45,165 nt of DNA from positions 1 to 45,165 of the forward strand of contig JAJRPF010000041.1 of NCBI GenBank assembly GCA_024280885.1. The letters run 5' to 3'. This DNA is from Planctomycetota bacterium. GTDB lineage: Bacteria > Planctomycetota > JAJSAM01 > JAJVHW01. Positions 7,860 through 15,603 of this stretch are shown piece by piece (positions within the stretch are counted from its first letter, which is position 1; every line of letters starts with the position of its first letter). Position numbers and translations under genes: made by a program. The notes under the pieces were generated by a model. That model saw only the letters and a list, made by a program, of their open reading frames with translations, did no database searches and was not told the DNA's origin.

Positions 7860-9137
7860 GTCGATCTCCTTGTGCGCGATCTGTCAGAGATGACAGTAGC
7901 CGTGCCTTGGGAAAAGGAGCAAGGAGAGTCCGCGTCAGTTAGCGGGTCTTCGTGATCTTGGCCTCACTATCCAGCAAGATGACAGTCGTCTCCGGAGAGT
8001 GATGCGTTCATCGCCTGATCGTCCGCACCTTCATCAGCGGAGGCTGCGAGTAGACGAGAGCACTCAGAGAAGACCCCCGGGGGCGTGAAATCAGAACGCA
8101 GAGAGAGTCCCTAATAATAGACCAGGTATATGCGGCGTCTCGAATCGAGAACCTCTCATATATTTTTCATGTCAGAAATCTGGCCTATAGGGGTTCTTGT
8201 CGTCGTTGCCGTGAACGCAGGCCGGGACTGCTCGGTGAGGGCGCCTGCGAGCCTGCGCGGCGCCATTTGGCGGCTTTCCTGTCCCATGCGTCGCGAAGGG
8301 CTCCGTCGTCGATTGAGAGGCCGCTGGTGCATTGACATCTTGAGCGTCTCTGATGCACGACTCTGTTTATTCGAGATGTGTCGAATCGAAGAGATCATCA
8401 ATTAGAATGGACGGGTCGAGTAATCGACTCCGGGTATGGGACCCTGTATCACCGGATTAACAACCTTCAGGAGAATGGACGTATCGCAAGAGCGGGGCAC
8501 GAGAAGCTACGAGTGTCGGGAGGCGTCGATAATACAAGCTCCCGAGGGCCATTGTCCAGACGAGGGGCGCTATCGAAGCGTGCGTCTCCCTCCCAGCCTT
8601 CTTGGCTGGTCGGTTCGCCGAGTCAGGGCTCATCCGAGGTGCACTCCGAACCCCCTGAACTTCTGGGGGGTAAGGGGGGCCTTGCCGAGGAACGAGGCAA
8701 GGAAGGGTGCGCAGCGGAGAAGCAAGATGATGCATCGGAGCATTGAGTGGGTGCGTCAAGGTGCCGTCCGCGAGGTCGGGTCTCCTTCAGGGAGGCCCGT
8801 CGGTCACCTCCGCGATCTTCGACCAGACCGTCTACGAGTTCCTGGACTCCGAGGGCGATTCGAGCCTGCGGTGGAGTCGATCGTCGCTCAACCTGGCTGG
8901 CGCCGGACTCCTGGTGAGGCGCCGTCTCCATCCCGTGAATTCGGTGTTGCATCTTCAGGCCCAACAGGATGGGTAGACGACGTCGTTTCGGAACGCCATC
9001 CGACACTCGGAAGGACACCGGGATTGAGGTTGCCTAGCTAGTCGGAGGCACGCTAAAAGCCATGGTGGCTGCCGAGCCCGGACCCTCCACCTCACGGAGT
9101 GCTTCGCGGAGCTGGACCCGATCGGAGAATCCCGCCA
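7860..9137. other. Long stretch without a convincing gene
   Basis: No well-supported gene was found. The part at about 8095-8410 is AT-richer than its surroundings (for example ATATATTTTTCATG near 8160), as expected for acquired DNA or promoters. A short frame at 8743-8976 has G/C-ending codons around AIFDQTVYEFLDSEGD and may be a gene fragment, but it has no family and no ribosome site I trust. Confidence 0.5.
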
Positions 9138-10097
9138 TTGAATACCCGTGAAGCGATCGAAGCCGCGTCCGTGCACCTACATGGCATGGCCGGGACGAAG
9201 TTCCCGGTGCTTACTGTGGCGAAGCCGGAGACGTTGGATGAGGCCGTCAATCTGGCGAAGATCGTCTCAAAACTCTCGCCGATCCTCGGCAACTTGATTG
9301 AGTTTCGAACGGTGCTTTCCCTCAACAGGTCCCCCGCATTCTCTGACATCGAAGGTGAGTGGAGGCGCCAAGATCCTGGGTTCCCGGATGCCATCTTCAT
9401 CGGCGAGATTGACCCACCGCCCGGATTCGAGATCAAGGCGTGGTTTCCGCTTGCCACTGAGATCACCGCGAGGTTCAAGGACAGTCAGCGCAGGTTCTCC
9501 CAAGACAACATCGACGTCGTGCTTCTGGCGTGGCTGCCCGACAGGCTGATCTATGGAGTGCCTGTCTTGATCGACTGCTGCATTGTCTCCGGTCACAGTG
9601 TCGCGGCTGCTCGGGATCGTCACTACCACCGACCACCCGATTACCTCGTCGTTGAGCCGGAGGACACGGCTGCAAGGACTCGCAATCTCCAGCAATCGAA
9701 CACGTCCGGATACAAGTGGCAGGGCGATGCAGATCAACTGCAAGTAGCCGAGTCGGTGGTTGGCGCTTGGGGAGCGTCGGGGCGTACGTACGACCCCGCA
9801 CCTGAGTACCAGGCGCTGCTCAGAGACTTGCAGGGGCAGTTCAAGTACCGACTAGATACGAACTTCGCGAAGATGGACCGAATCGAGCACGACGAGATCG
9901 AGGACTTCAAGACCCGAGTGCTGTCCTCGTCATTCCAGGGTCTGTCGATCTCGCTGTGGGCGAAGATGATCACGCAGGCGAATCGAGAGATGAAGGCTCG
10001 GGTTGAGTCAGGGCGTGCCTCCGCCCCAGGCCCGGCTGAGCGCCAGTTCCGTCGGGAGATTTCCAGCCGGCTCGGCGTTGGGCAGAGCGGCAACTAG
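9138..10097 (+). CDS. Putative type II restriction endonuclease (PD-(D/E)XK), first of two
   Basis: The preferred start is TTG at 9138, with GGAGAA eight bases upstream; a GTG at 9099 would add 13 residues. The 319-residue protein shows PDAIFIGE at residues 83-90 and GFEIKAWFPLATEITARF at 97-114, giving P83-D84 ... E98-x-K100, the catalytic core of a PD-(D/E)XK nuclease. A beta-strand (IDVVLLAWLP) follows as expected. It converges on a DNA methyltransferase gene, the two stops sharing the tetramer CTAG. The core resembles the nuclease on the other side of the methyltransferase. Cleavage specificity cannot be predicted. Confidence 0.8.
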   Translation: MNTREAIEAASVHLHGMAGTKFPVLTVAKPETLDEAVNLAKIVSKLSPILGNLIEFRTVLSLNRSPAFSDIEGEWRRQDPGFPDAIFIGEIDPPPGFEIKAWFPLATEITARFKDSQRRFSQDNIDVVLLAWLPDRLIYGVPVLIDCCIVSGHSVAAARDRHYHRPPDYLVVEPEDTAARTRNLQQSNTSGYKWQGDADQLQVAESVVGAWGASGRTYDPAPEYQALLRDLQGQFKYRLDTNFAKMDRIEHDEIEDFKTRVLSSSFQGLSISLWAKMITQANREMKARVESGRASAPGPAERQFRREISSRLGVGQSGN

Positions 10098-11164
10098 AAG
10101 AGCTGCGCCTGCGTTCCCGCGCTGAGGCGCGCCGTGCCGTACTGGAAGTACGTGCTGTCAATCTCGCTTGAGAATGCGCGTCTGCCCGCGGCGCGTGCAG
10201 CCACGCATGCGGAGAATAGGCCGCCGAACGGCTCCCATACCACGTCGCCCTCGCTGCTTGACGCTCGGATGATCTGGTCCATCAGGTCGAGCGGCTTTTG
10301 GTTGAGATGCACCGCTCGACGGCTCCCGTTGGCCGTTACTCGCTCAGGTGCTCTCAGAGGTCCTCGATCCCACACGTTGGTCACGCCGTGTGGGCAGTTG
10401 AATTCTGAACGCATCTTCGACCACTCTGCAGCCGTCATCGGTCGAGCCCCGTCCGCCGAGAAGTACGGACGGCCTTCTACTCGCCCGTGAGTGTTCGCGT
10501 AGTCCGCGAGTTTCGCGAATGCCTCCGTAGGCGGGAAGTACCACAGGTGTCCCTGGTCGAGGTACTTCCGCACGGCGGCATCCTTCACCTCGCACGCCTC
10601 GTTCGCCCGTCGCAGGGTCAGCCCTGTTCTCTTCCACTCTGAGAGGAGCCAGCGCTTGAGGGTCATTCCCTGCAGGCGTGCCTCGCGCACGTACTGGACA
10701 CAAACCTCAGTCACAACGGGGAAGCGACGGATCTTCCTAGTATTGACATTCCCCGCGATGTGCCGCTTGCCCTTGTTCCAGATGTTGCAGTTCACGTAAC
10801 GCCATCCGTGCAGTTCCAGCACCGGATGGACTGCAGCCCACCCGATCTCTGAGTTCCAGAACCAGAGCGTTGTCGAGGGTGTCGCGCTCAGGCCCCACTG
10901 CTCGATGTGGGGCTCGTACCAGCGAGGGAGGTCTAGGTGGTCAGACGTGTCGCCCTCGAACCCAAGGACGCCGTACGCGCCGTCCGAGACGATGACCTTC
11001 GGAGCGGGCCACGAGGAGTACTGCGCGAGCGAATCTCCGTAGTGAACCGAGACGTTGTCGTCCTGCCAGAGGGAGCGTTCAGGCTCAGTCGGTAGAGTTA
11101 CCGGCTTGGAGCGACCGACCGTGCTTGTCGGAGGGCTGCTGTTGCTGAGTTTCGTGTTCGTCAT
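10094..11164 (-). CDS. DNA methyltransferase, beta class (N4-cytosine or N6-adenine)
   Basis: The order of motifs is that of a beta-class amino-methyltransferase. The catalytic motif IV comes first (VSDGAYGVLGF, residues 59-69), a central target-recognition part follows, and then the SAM-binding end: HLNQKPLDLMDQII, DVVWEPFGG (motif I, about 307-315) and FSSEID. Motif IV reads S-D-G-A-Y-G instead of the common DPPY or SPPY, as in a minority of cytosine-N4/adenine-N6 enzymes. TAGGAG precedes the ATG by eight bases. It protects the site cut by one or both neighbouring nucleases. It is transcribed towards the first nuclease and away from the second. Confidence 0.9.
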   Translation of the reverse strand: MTNTKLSNSSPPTSTVGRSKPVTLPTEPERSLWQDDNVSVHYGDSLAQYSSWPAPKVIVSDGAYGVLGFEGDTSDHLDLPRWYEPHIEQWGLSATPSTTLWFWNSEIGWAAVHPVLELHGWRYVNCNIWNKGKRHIAGNVNTRKIRRFPVVTEVCVQYVREARLQGMTLKRWLLSEWKRTGLTLRRANEACEVKDAAVRKYLDQGHLWYFPPTEAFAKLADYANTHGRVEGRPYFSADGARPMTAAEWSKMRSEFNCPHGVTNVWDRGPLRAPERVTANGSRRAVHLNQKPLDLMDQIIRASSSEGDVVWEPFGGLFSACVAARAAGRRAFSSEIDSTYFQYGTARLSAGTQAQLF

Positions 11165-11358
11165 TTCGGACTCCTACGTCAGGTCGGAGAACCTACCACC
11201 TGTGTACCCCATGCCTACTCGGGGCTAGGCCGTGCCCGGCGGCGAGCGCGTTGCGACATGCCTTCGGGTGCAGCGCACCGAGATCGGTGCACGGGACAAG
11301 AACGGAGACCGAGAATCTCGGGGACATCGTCGATACGGCTTCGCGTAGGTTGGGGAGC

Positions 11359-12174
11359 ATGAGCGTCGAAGAGCCCTCCACGCCACCGCCGTTACCAGCG
11401 AGGCCTGCCCCTCCCGAGTCGGTCAGTCCCGATCCTGCGTGGCCACACTTTGGCACCTGGGAGCGCGTCCAGGAGGCCCTGTTTGCGCTTCCTGTCCACT
11501 TCCACAGCAAGACCGTGCTGGAGGGCATTCACGCTCCAGACGTCCAGACGCTTGCGGCGCCACTTGGCGCCACGATTGAAGATCAGGTGGTACAGACGCT
11601 CAACCGTCTTAGAGCGATCTGGGATCCGAGCGACGAACTCCTCGCCTATCGTTTCGTGCGTCAGGCACAGACCTTTCCGGACGTTCTCCTCATGCGCGAG
11701 ACGGATGGCGATCCGGACATCCTCTTTGGCATTGAGTTGAAGGGTTGGTTCCTGCTGGCGAAAGAGAAGGAACCGAACTACAGATTCAAGACAACCCCGG
11801 CGGCGTGTGCGGCGGCGGACTTGCTCGTCATCGTGCCGTGGGCGCTGTCGAACGTGTTCTCAGGTAGCCCACTCGCCTACCGCCCCTTCATCATCGGCTC
11901 ACGAACAGCGGCGGAGTACCGGAACTACCACTGGCAGCACGTTCGAGTCTCCAGGAGTTCAACTGAGATTGACGCGCCTGACGACGCGGCGCCGTATCCG
12001 AGCAAGAAGGCTAGGGTCTCGGACAAGCCAGCGGCGGATTCGGGGGGGAATTTCGGACGTATTGCTCGCACCGGACTGATGGATGACTTCATCGAGGCGA
12101 TGCGTCGCAACACGCTTCTCGGAATCCCGGTTGACCGGTGGCTCAAGTTCCTCCGGACGTGTGCGAACTCCTAG
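11359..12174 (+). CDS. Putative restriction endonuclease (PD-(D/E)XK), second of two
   Basis: The start ATG at 11359 follows GGGGAG; an in-frame TTG 108 bases upstream is less likely. After a proline-rich, probably disordered N-terminus (residues 7-27), the 271-residue protein carries FPDVLLMRE (106-114) and FGIELKGWFLLAKEKEP (123-139), giving P107-D108 ... E126-x-K128. The segment matches the first nuclease in motif order and in the residues around the catalytic Lys (E-x-K-x-W-F-x-L-A), so the two are probably paralogues. It is divergent from the methyltransferase with about 195 bp between them. It may be the second subunit of a heteromeric nuclease or a second enzyme. Confidence 0.75.
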   Translation: MSVEEPSTPPPLPARPAPPESVSPDPAWPHFGTWERVQEALFALPVHFHSKTVLEGIHAPDVQTLAAPLGATIEDQVVQTLNRLRAIWDPSDELLAYRFVRQAQTFPDVLLMRETDGDPDILFGIELKGWFLLAKEKEPNYRFKTTPAACAAADLLVIVPWALSNVFSGSPLAYRPFIIGSRTAAEYRNYHWQHVRVSRSSTEIDAPDDAAPYPSKKARVSDKPAADSGGNFGRIARTGLMDDFIEAMRRNTLLGIPVDRWLKFLRTCANS

Positions 12175-12326
12175 CGCGAGCAGTGTACCCCGGTGCGTCC
12201 CCCGAGATGTCCCCCGAGCGGACCATCCGGGGGTGTCTGGCTGTGTCCGGTGATCGTGCCGCAAGTGTCCGCAGAGCAGCGGTTTACGGCTCGTTCGCAC
12301 GCCGCTCCCGAGCCTGCGAGATCGCC

Positions 12327-12369
12327 TTATGAGTCCCCTGCTCTAACCAACTGAGCTACGGGCCCACCG
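12327..12369 (-). pseudogene. tRNA 5' half truncated at the anticodon loop; right copy of the direct repeat
   Basis: The minus strand reads GGGCCCGTAGCTCAGTTGG and onward through the D arm to GGGGACTCATAA, then leaves tRNA sequence abruptly. No 3' half follows. The copy is 40/43 identical to the intact CAU tRNA at 3951-4027. A break precisely at the anticodon loop is a hallmark of integrase-mediated recombination, so this probably marks the far end of the island. The 5' anticodon-stem strand (GGGGA) would not pair well with the 3' strand (TTCGT) of the intact gene. Confidence 0.75.
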
Positions 12370-12782
12370 TCAGGTGGGCAGCGTAGCGCGCGGTCATGCT
12401 CCCGTCGAAGCCGGAACAGAGGGGAGCTTGAGGGGGAGGGGCGTAGTCGCGGGGCCTAGCCCGAGCGGTGTCCGCCAGGGTCCGGTAATCGTGCGCAGAC
12501 TCTCGCGGTCCCTGCGACGTGTCGAGGGCCGCACACCCTCGGCCGTACTAGGGCCAGTTGCGTACGCGGTACTTCGTCTCGAACTTCGGATGTACCCTGG
12601 ACGCCTTGCGTGACATGGCCGACCGCCTAGACACTGGCAGAGTTGTCGACGGAGGGCATCCGGTGTCCATCCACAAGTCTTCGTCATGACTCTCCTCAGC
12701 GACGCCGCCGTCCGTGACACCGGCCGCCGACGTGCGTATGATCGCCGACCCGTGTATGCGCTCGGGGAGAGGGAGATCCGGA
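12370..12782. other. Island-flanking spacer with transposase fossil
   Basis: Apart from the IS5-type fragment listed separately, no gene is seen. The last 60 bases contain GGGAGAT, the ribosome site of the FG-GAP gene. Confidence 0.5.
12548..12616 (-). mobile_element. IS5-family transposase N-terminal fossil
   Basis: A 22-residue frame ends KFETKYRVRNWP before a TAG. K-Y-R-V-R-N-W-P followed by E-Y is the characteristic N-terminus of IS5-family DDE transposases. Nothing recognisable of the remaining transposase or of terminal inverted repeats follows in any frame, so only the first residues survive. Confidence 0.45.
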
Positions 12783-14375
12783 ATGACACCGCCGAAACTC
12801 AGCGACATTCGCGCGTCACGTCCGTTGGCGGGCCACAGGCTCCCTCCCGTCACCGCGGGGGGAAAGGCGCCGTCGCCCGAGTTCGGCAATGCGCTGGCGA
12901 TTGACGGCAACCGATTGCTGGTCGGAGCTCGCGCGCAGGTTGGCGGAAGGGTCAGCCCACCCGGCGCCGCTCATCTCTACGAGCGCGTTCCCGATGGGTG
13001 GCGCAAGCTCAGCGACCTGTTCGGTGTCCCGGATGACGCCCGCGACGAGCCGTACTCCGTGCAGTACTTCGGTACGTCCGTGGCCCTCGACGGCGATCGA
13101 GCGGTGGTCGGTGCGCCACGGTACTGGTCCGACAAAACCGATGACTCCACGACGTGGGTCGGCGCCGCGTTCGTCTTCGATCGCGTGGGCGACTTGTGGC
13201 GGCGACGCGAGTTGAAGCGTCCACGTTCGACGCGTCCGCTTGCCGGGTTCGGCCAGGCGGTTGCCATCGACGGTGACACGATAGTCGTCGGCGCCCCGCA
13301 CCCTGGGTCGGTACCGGCCCCGACGCAGCAGGATCCGCCGATCCCCGGTGCGGCGTACGTCTTCGATGGTGGGTTCGGGCGGACGAGCCGTCGCCGACTG
13401 CGGCCGAAGAACGAGCCGCCCCACGGGTCGCACTTCGGGGCCGCTGTTGCCGTACACGACGGTATGATCGCCGTGGGAGCGCCCGCGCAAGGCGGCATGC
13501 CCGGCGCCGTCCACGTGTTCGTGCGCGCGGGGCGCGGGTGGAAACGTTCGGTCGTGCTTAGCGCTGGGATCGGCGACGACCATTTCGGTGCGTCGCTCGC
13601 CTTGACCGCCGATCTGCTCGTGATCGGAGCACCGACGACTCGCCCGGACGGCGGAGCTGCTCCCGGAGCCGTGTACGCCGTGCCGCGCAAGGGTTCGCGA
13701 CTCGGTGAGCTCGTGCGCCTGATCCCGTCGGGGGCCGTGCATGGTGATCAGGTCGGGCGCTCCGTGGCGGCGGATACCAACCACGTGCTGGCCGGCGCTC
13801 CGGGCTCCACGCGCGAAGCGCAGGGGCGCGCGTTCCTCTGGCTGCGCGAGCCGGACGCGACGTTCCGGGAGATCGATCACGACCTCGGCGTCGGGTTGCG
13901 TCGGAAGTACGACCAGTTCGGCACAGCCGTCGCGCTCGGTCCAGACGTCGCCGTCATCGGCTGCGTCGGCGAGCAGCGCGTCGGGCATCCCAAGTCGGGT
14001 GACGGCAACGCGCCCGACGGCGCTGTTTACACGTTCGGTGGCCGATCCGTAGAATTCGACGTAGACATCTACGCCCGAGCGCCGCGCGACGGGTTCGTCG
14101 CCGGAGTGGTTGCAGCCGAGTTGCCGGGGCGTCGCTCGGCATCGGGGTTCGCGTCGCCGGGACTCGCAGCGATTACGTCGTCTCCTCCGGGGGTACTGGC
14201 GCGCGGCCGGGCAGCATGTCAGATCACTGTCGACAGTGCAGGCGCCGCGAAGGGAGAGGGGCCGTACCTCGGGGGAGCGTCCTTCCTCATGCGCGTGCTC
14301 GGGGGCGAGTACTTCCGCGTGACGATCGGCGAGGCCGGACGGGGAGGCCCCTACCACTTCGAGGCCTATTTCTAG
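12783..14375 (+). CDS. FG-GAP repeat seven-bladed beta-propeller protein
   Basis: The ATG at 12783 follows GGGAGAT by about seven bases. Seven repeats of the FG-GAP type can be counted, among them FGNALAIDGNRLLVGA, FGTSVALDGDRAVVGAP, FGQAVAIDGDTIVVGAP, FGAAVAVHDGMIAVGAP, FGASLALTADLLVIGAP, VGRSVAADTNHVLAGAP and FGTAVALGPDVAVIG. Seven blades match the integrin-alpha-like propeller. A beta-rich domain of about 110 residues follows. Unusually, the N-terminus (TPPKLSDIRASRPLAG) has no signal peptide or membrane helix, although such proteins are normally exported. Ligand and role are unknown. Confidence 0.85.
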   Translation: MTPPKLSDIRASRPLAGHRLPPVTAGGKAPSPEFGNALAIDGNRLLVGARAQVGGRVSPPGAAHLYERVPDGWRKLSDLFGVPDDARDEPYSVQYFGTSVALDGDRAVVGAPRYWSDKTDDSTTWVGAAFVFDRVGDLWRRRELKRPRSTRPLAGFGQAVAIDGDTIVVGAPHPGSVPAPTQQDPPIPGAAYVFDGGFGRTSRRRLRPKNEPPHGSHFGAAVAVHDGMIAVGAPAQGGMPGAVHVFVRAGRGWKRSVVLSAGIGDDHFGASLALTADLLVIGAPTTRPDGGAAPGAVYAVPRKGSRLGELVRLIPSGAVHGDQVGRSVAADTNHVLAGAPGSTREAQGRAFLWLREPDATFREIDHDLGVGLRRKYDQFGTAVALGPDVAVIGCVGEQRVGHPKSGDGNAPDGAVYTFGGRSVEFDVDIYARAPRDGFVAGVVAAELPGRRSASGFASPGLAAITSSPPGVLARGRAACQITVDSAGAAKGEGPYLGGASFLMRVLGGEYFRVTIGEAGRGGPYHFEAYF

Positions 14376-14544
14376 CCCCTAGCAGTCTGTCGGAGTACTC
14401 CGTCGAGGACCGGATTCGTTCAGCCGGTCGGGGCGATCCGATCGCTCGCCGCGCCATCGATGCAGCCCGCCATCGACGTATGCCCGCATCGCGCTCGTGG
14501 GGTGGCGCGCTCTCGGGGCTGCTTCACAGCCTCTCAGCCCTCGG

Positions 14545-15183
14545 TCACGACGCCGTGGCGCAGCACGGCGACGGATCTCGGGCCCACGAACCCCTCTGAG
14601 AGCGACTCCACGGCAGCGCACTACGGCGATCGTCGGTGGCTCGGCATCGGGCCGCGTCATCGTGGGGCGGGAGGTTCCTCGACTGGGCAGATCGGCAATC
14701 GAGCCGGCGGCGGATCCTCTCCAGCCCTCGGGACGTCCGACTGCGCACCGTTGCCTCCAGGATGCCGAGCTTCTCGGCCACGGCCTTCGCCGGCAAGTCG
14801 TCGATGTAGCGAAGCGCCAACACGTCGCGGTACGGATCCGGAAGATCGAAGACCATGGCGGTCACGAGTCGCGTCTGCTCCGTGCGCTCGACCGCGCCCA
14901 CGACGTCCTGGCGACCGTCGCGCGGCTCCTCGACAAAGTCCTCGTTGGTTCGGAGGTGGTCGTAGCGATACATCGCGATGACTCGATTTCGGATCACACG
15001 CGCGAGCCACGCGCGAATTCGTTTCGGGTCCTGCGGCGGTGCACGAAGAGCGGCGACCCACGCATCTTGGACCACGTCGTCGGCGCGGGAACGATCGCGG
15101 AGCAGACTGCGCGCGAGGCGGCGCGCCCACTCGGCGTGGTGCAGCATGTCCTCGATCTGGACGGGGTGCGTCGCGCCGCTCAT
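14545..15183 (-). CDS. ECF-family RNA polymerase sigma factor
   Basis: The 212-residue protein has region 2 (LRDRSRADDVVQDAWVAALR, then RIRAWLARVIRNRVIAMYR) and region 4 (LPDPYRDVLALRYIDDLPAK with the helix-turn-helix VAEKLGILEATVRSRTSRGL). It closely resembles the sigma module of the divergent fusion protein at 15604 (both open with a LxHxEWxRR helix). The tail after RRRLD is Arg/Ser-rich and looks non-conserved, as if a longer C-terminal part had been lost. I chose the ATG at 15183 because the 79 residues before it in the same frame are low-quality. No anti-sigma gene lies next to it. Confidence 0.85.
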   Translation of the reverse strand: MSGATHPVQIEDMLHHAEWARRLARSLLRDRSRADDVVQDAWVAALRAPPQDPKRIRAWLARVIRNRVIAMYRYDHLRTNEDFVEEPRDGRQDVVGAVERTEQTRLVTAMVFDLPDPYRDVLALRYIDDLPAKAVAEKLGILEATVRSRTSRGLERIRRRLDCRSAQSRNLPPHDDAARCRATDDRRSALPWSRSQRGSWARDPSPCCATAS

Positions 15184-15603
15184 CTGGCTTTCTGAGATGT
15201 GGACGTCTCCAAGTGTTCTCGTGGCCACGAACAGATGTCCTCCTCGACCGCCCGCATGGCGCGACCGCCTCGCGAACACGTCCCTGCAACCTGTGCCCCC
15301 GGACGAGTCGGCGCAGGTCGCGGCCGCTCTGTCCGGGGGCGGCGACGCACAGGCTTCCGAGCGCCGCAGCCACTCCACAAACGAATATCGAGAGGTTGCC
15401 CTCTCACATCTCCAATGCACGGGGCGTTCGGATCGGTGCAGGAATTGGATAAAAACTCGTCGGAGCGGAGATCACACTCGCGAAGGAGCCCTCGATCAGA
15501 ATCCGTGCAACACTCTCCCGGGGCCGCGCATTAGAGGTGCGCGGGGCGAGTGTGTTCGCTCCATGAATGACGGCAAGGAACGACGGCGAGGGGCCGAACG
15601 ACT
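15184..15603. promoter_or_regulatory. Spacer between two divergent sigma-factor genes
   Basis: The 420-bp gap must hold both promoters. It contains a small hairpin, GAGAGG-TTGC-CCTCTC at 15390-15405, and an A-rich spot (GGATAAAAACTC) near 15450. I cannot assign a promoter with confidence. ECF factors often control their own promoters, so a shared autoregulatory site here would be reasonable. Confidence 0.35.

Noticed and set aside
8436..9041. 201-codon plus-strand frame in the island gap
   Set aside because: Arg/Pro/Gly-rich composition without family, ribosome site or codon bias consistent with its neighbours.
3989..12369. Simple attL/attR pair of one clean integration
   Set aside because: The truncated tRNA's anticodon-stem strand does not pair with the intact gene's 3' half, so at least one further event is needed.
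14391..14402. 12-bp perfect palindrome CGGAGTACTCCG as an operator
   Set aside because: It lies just after a stop codon in an AT-poor spacer and occurs once; chance is a sufficient explanation.
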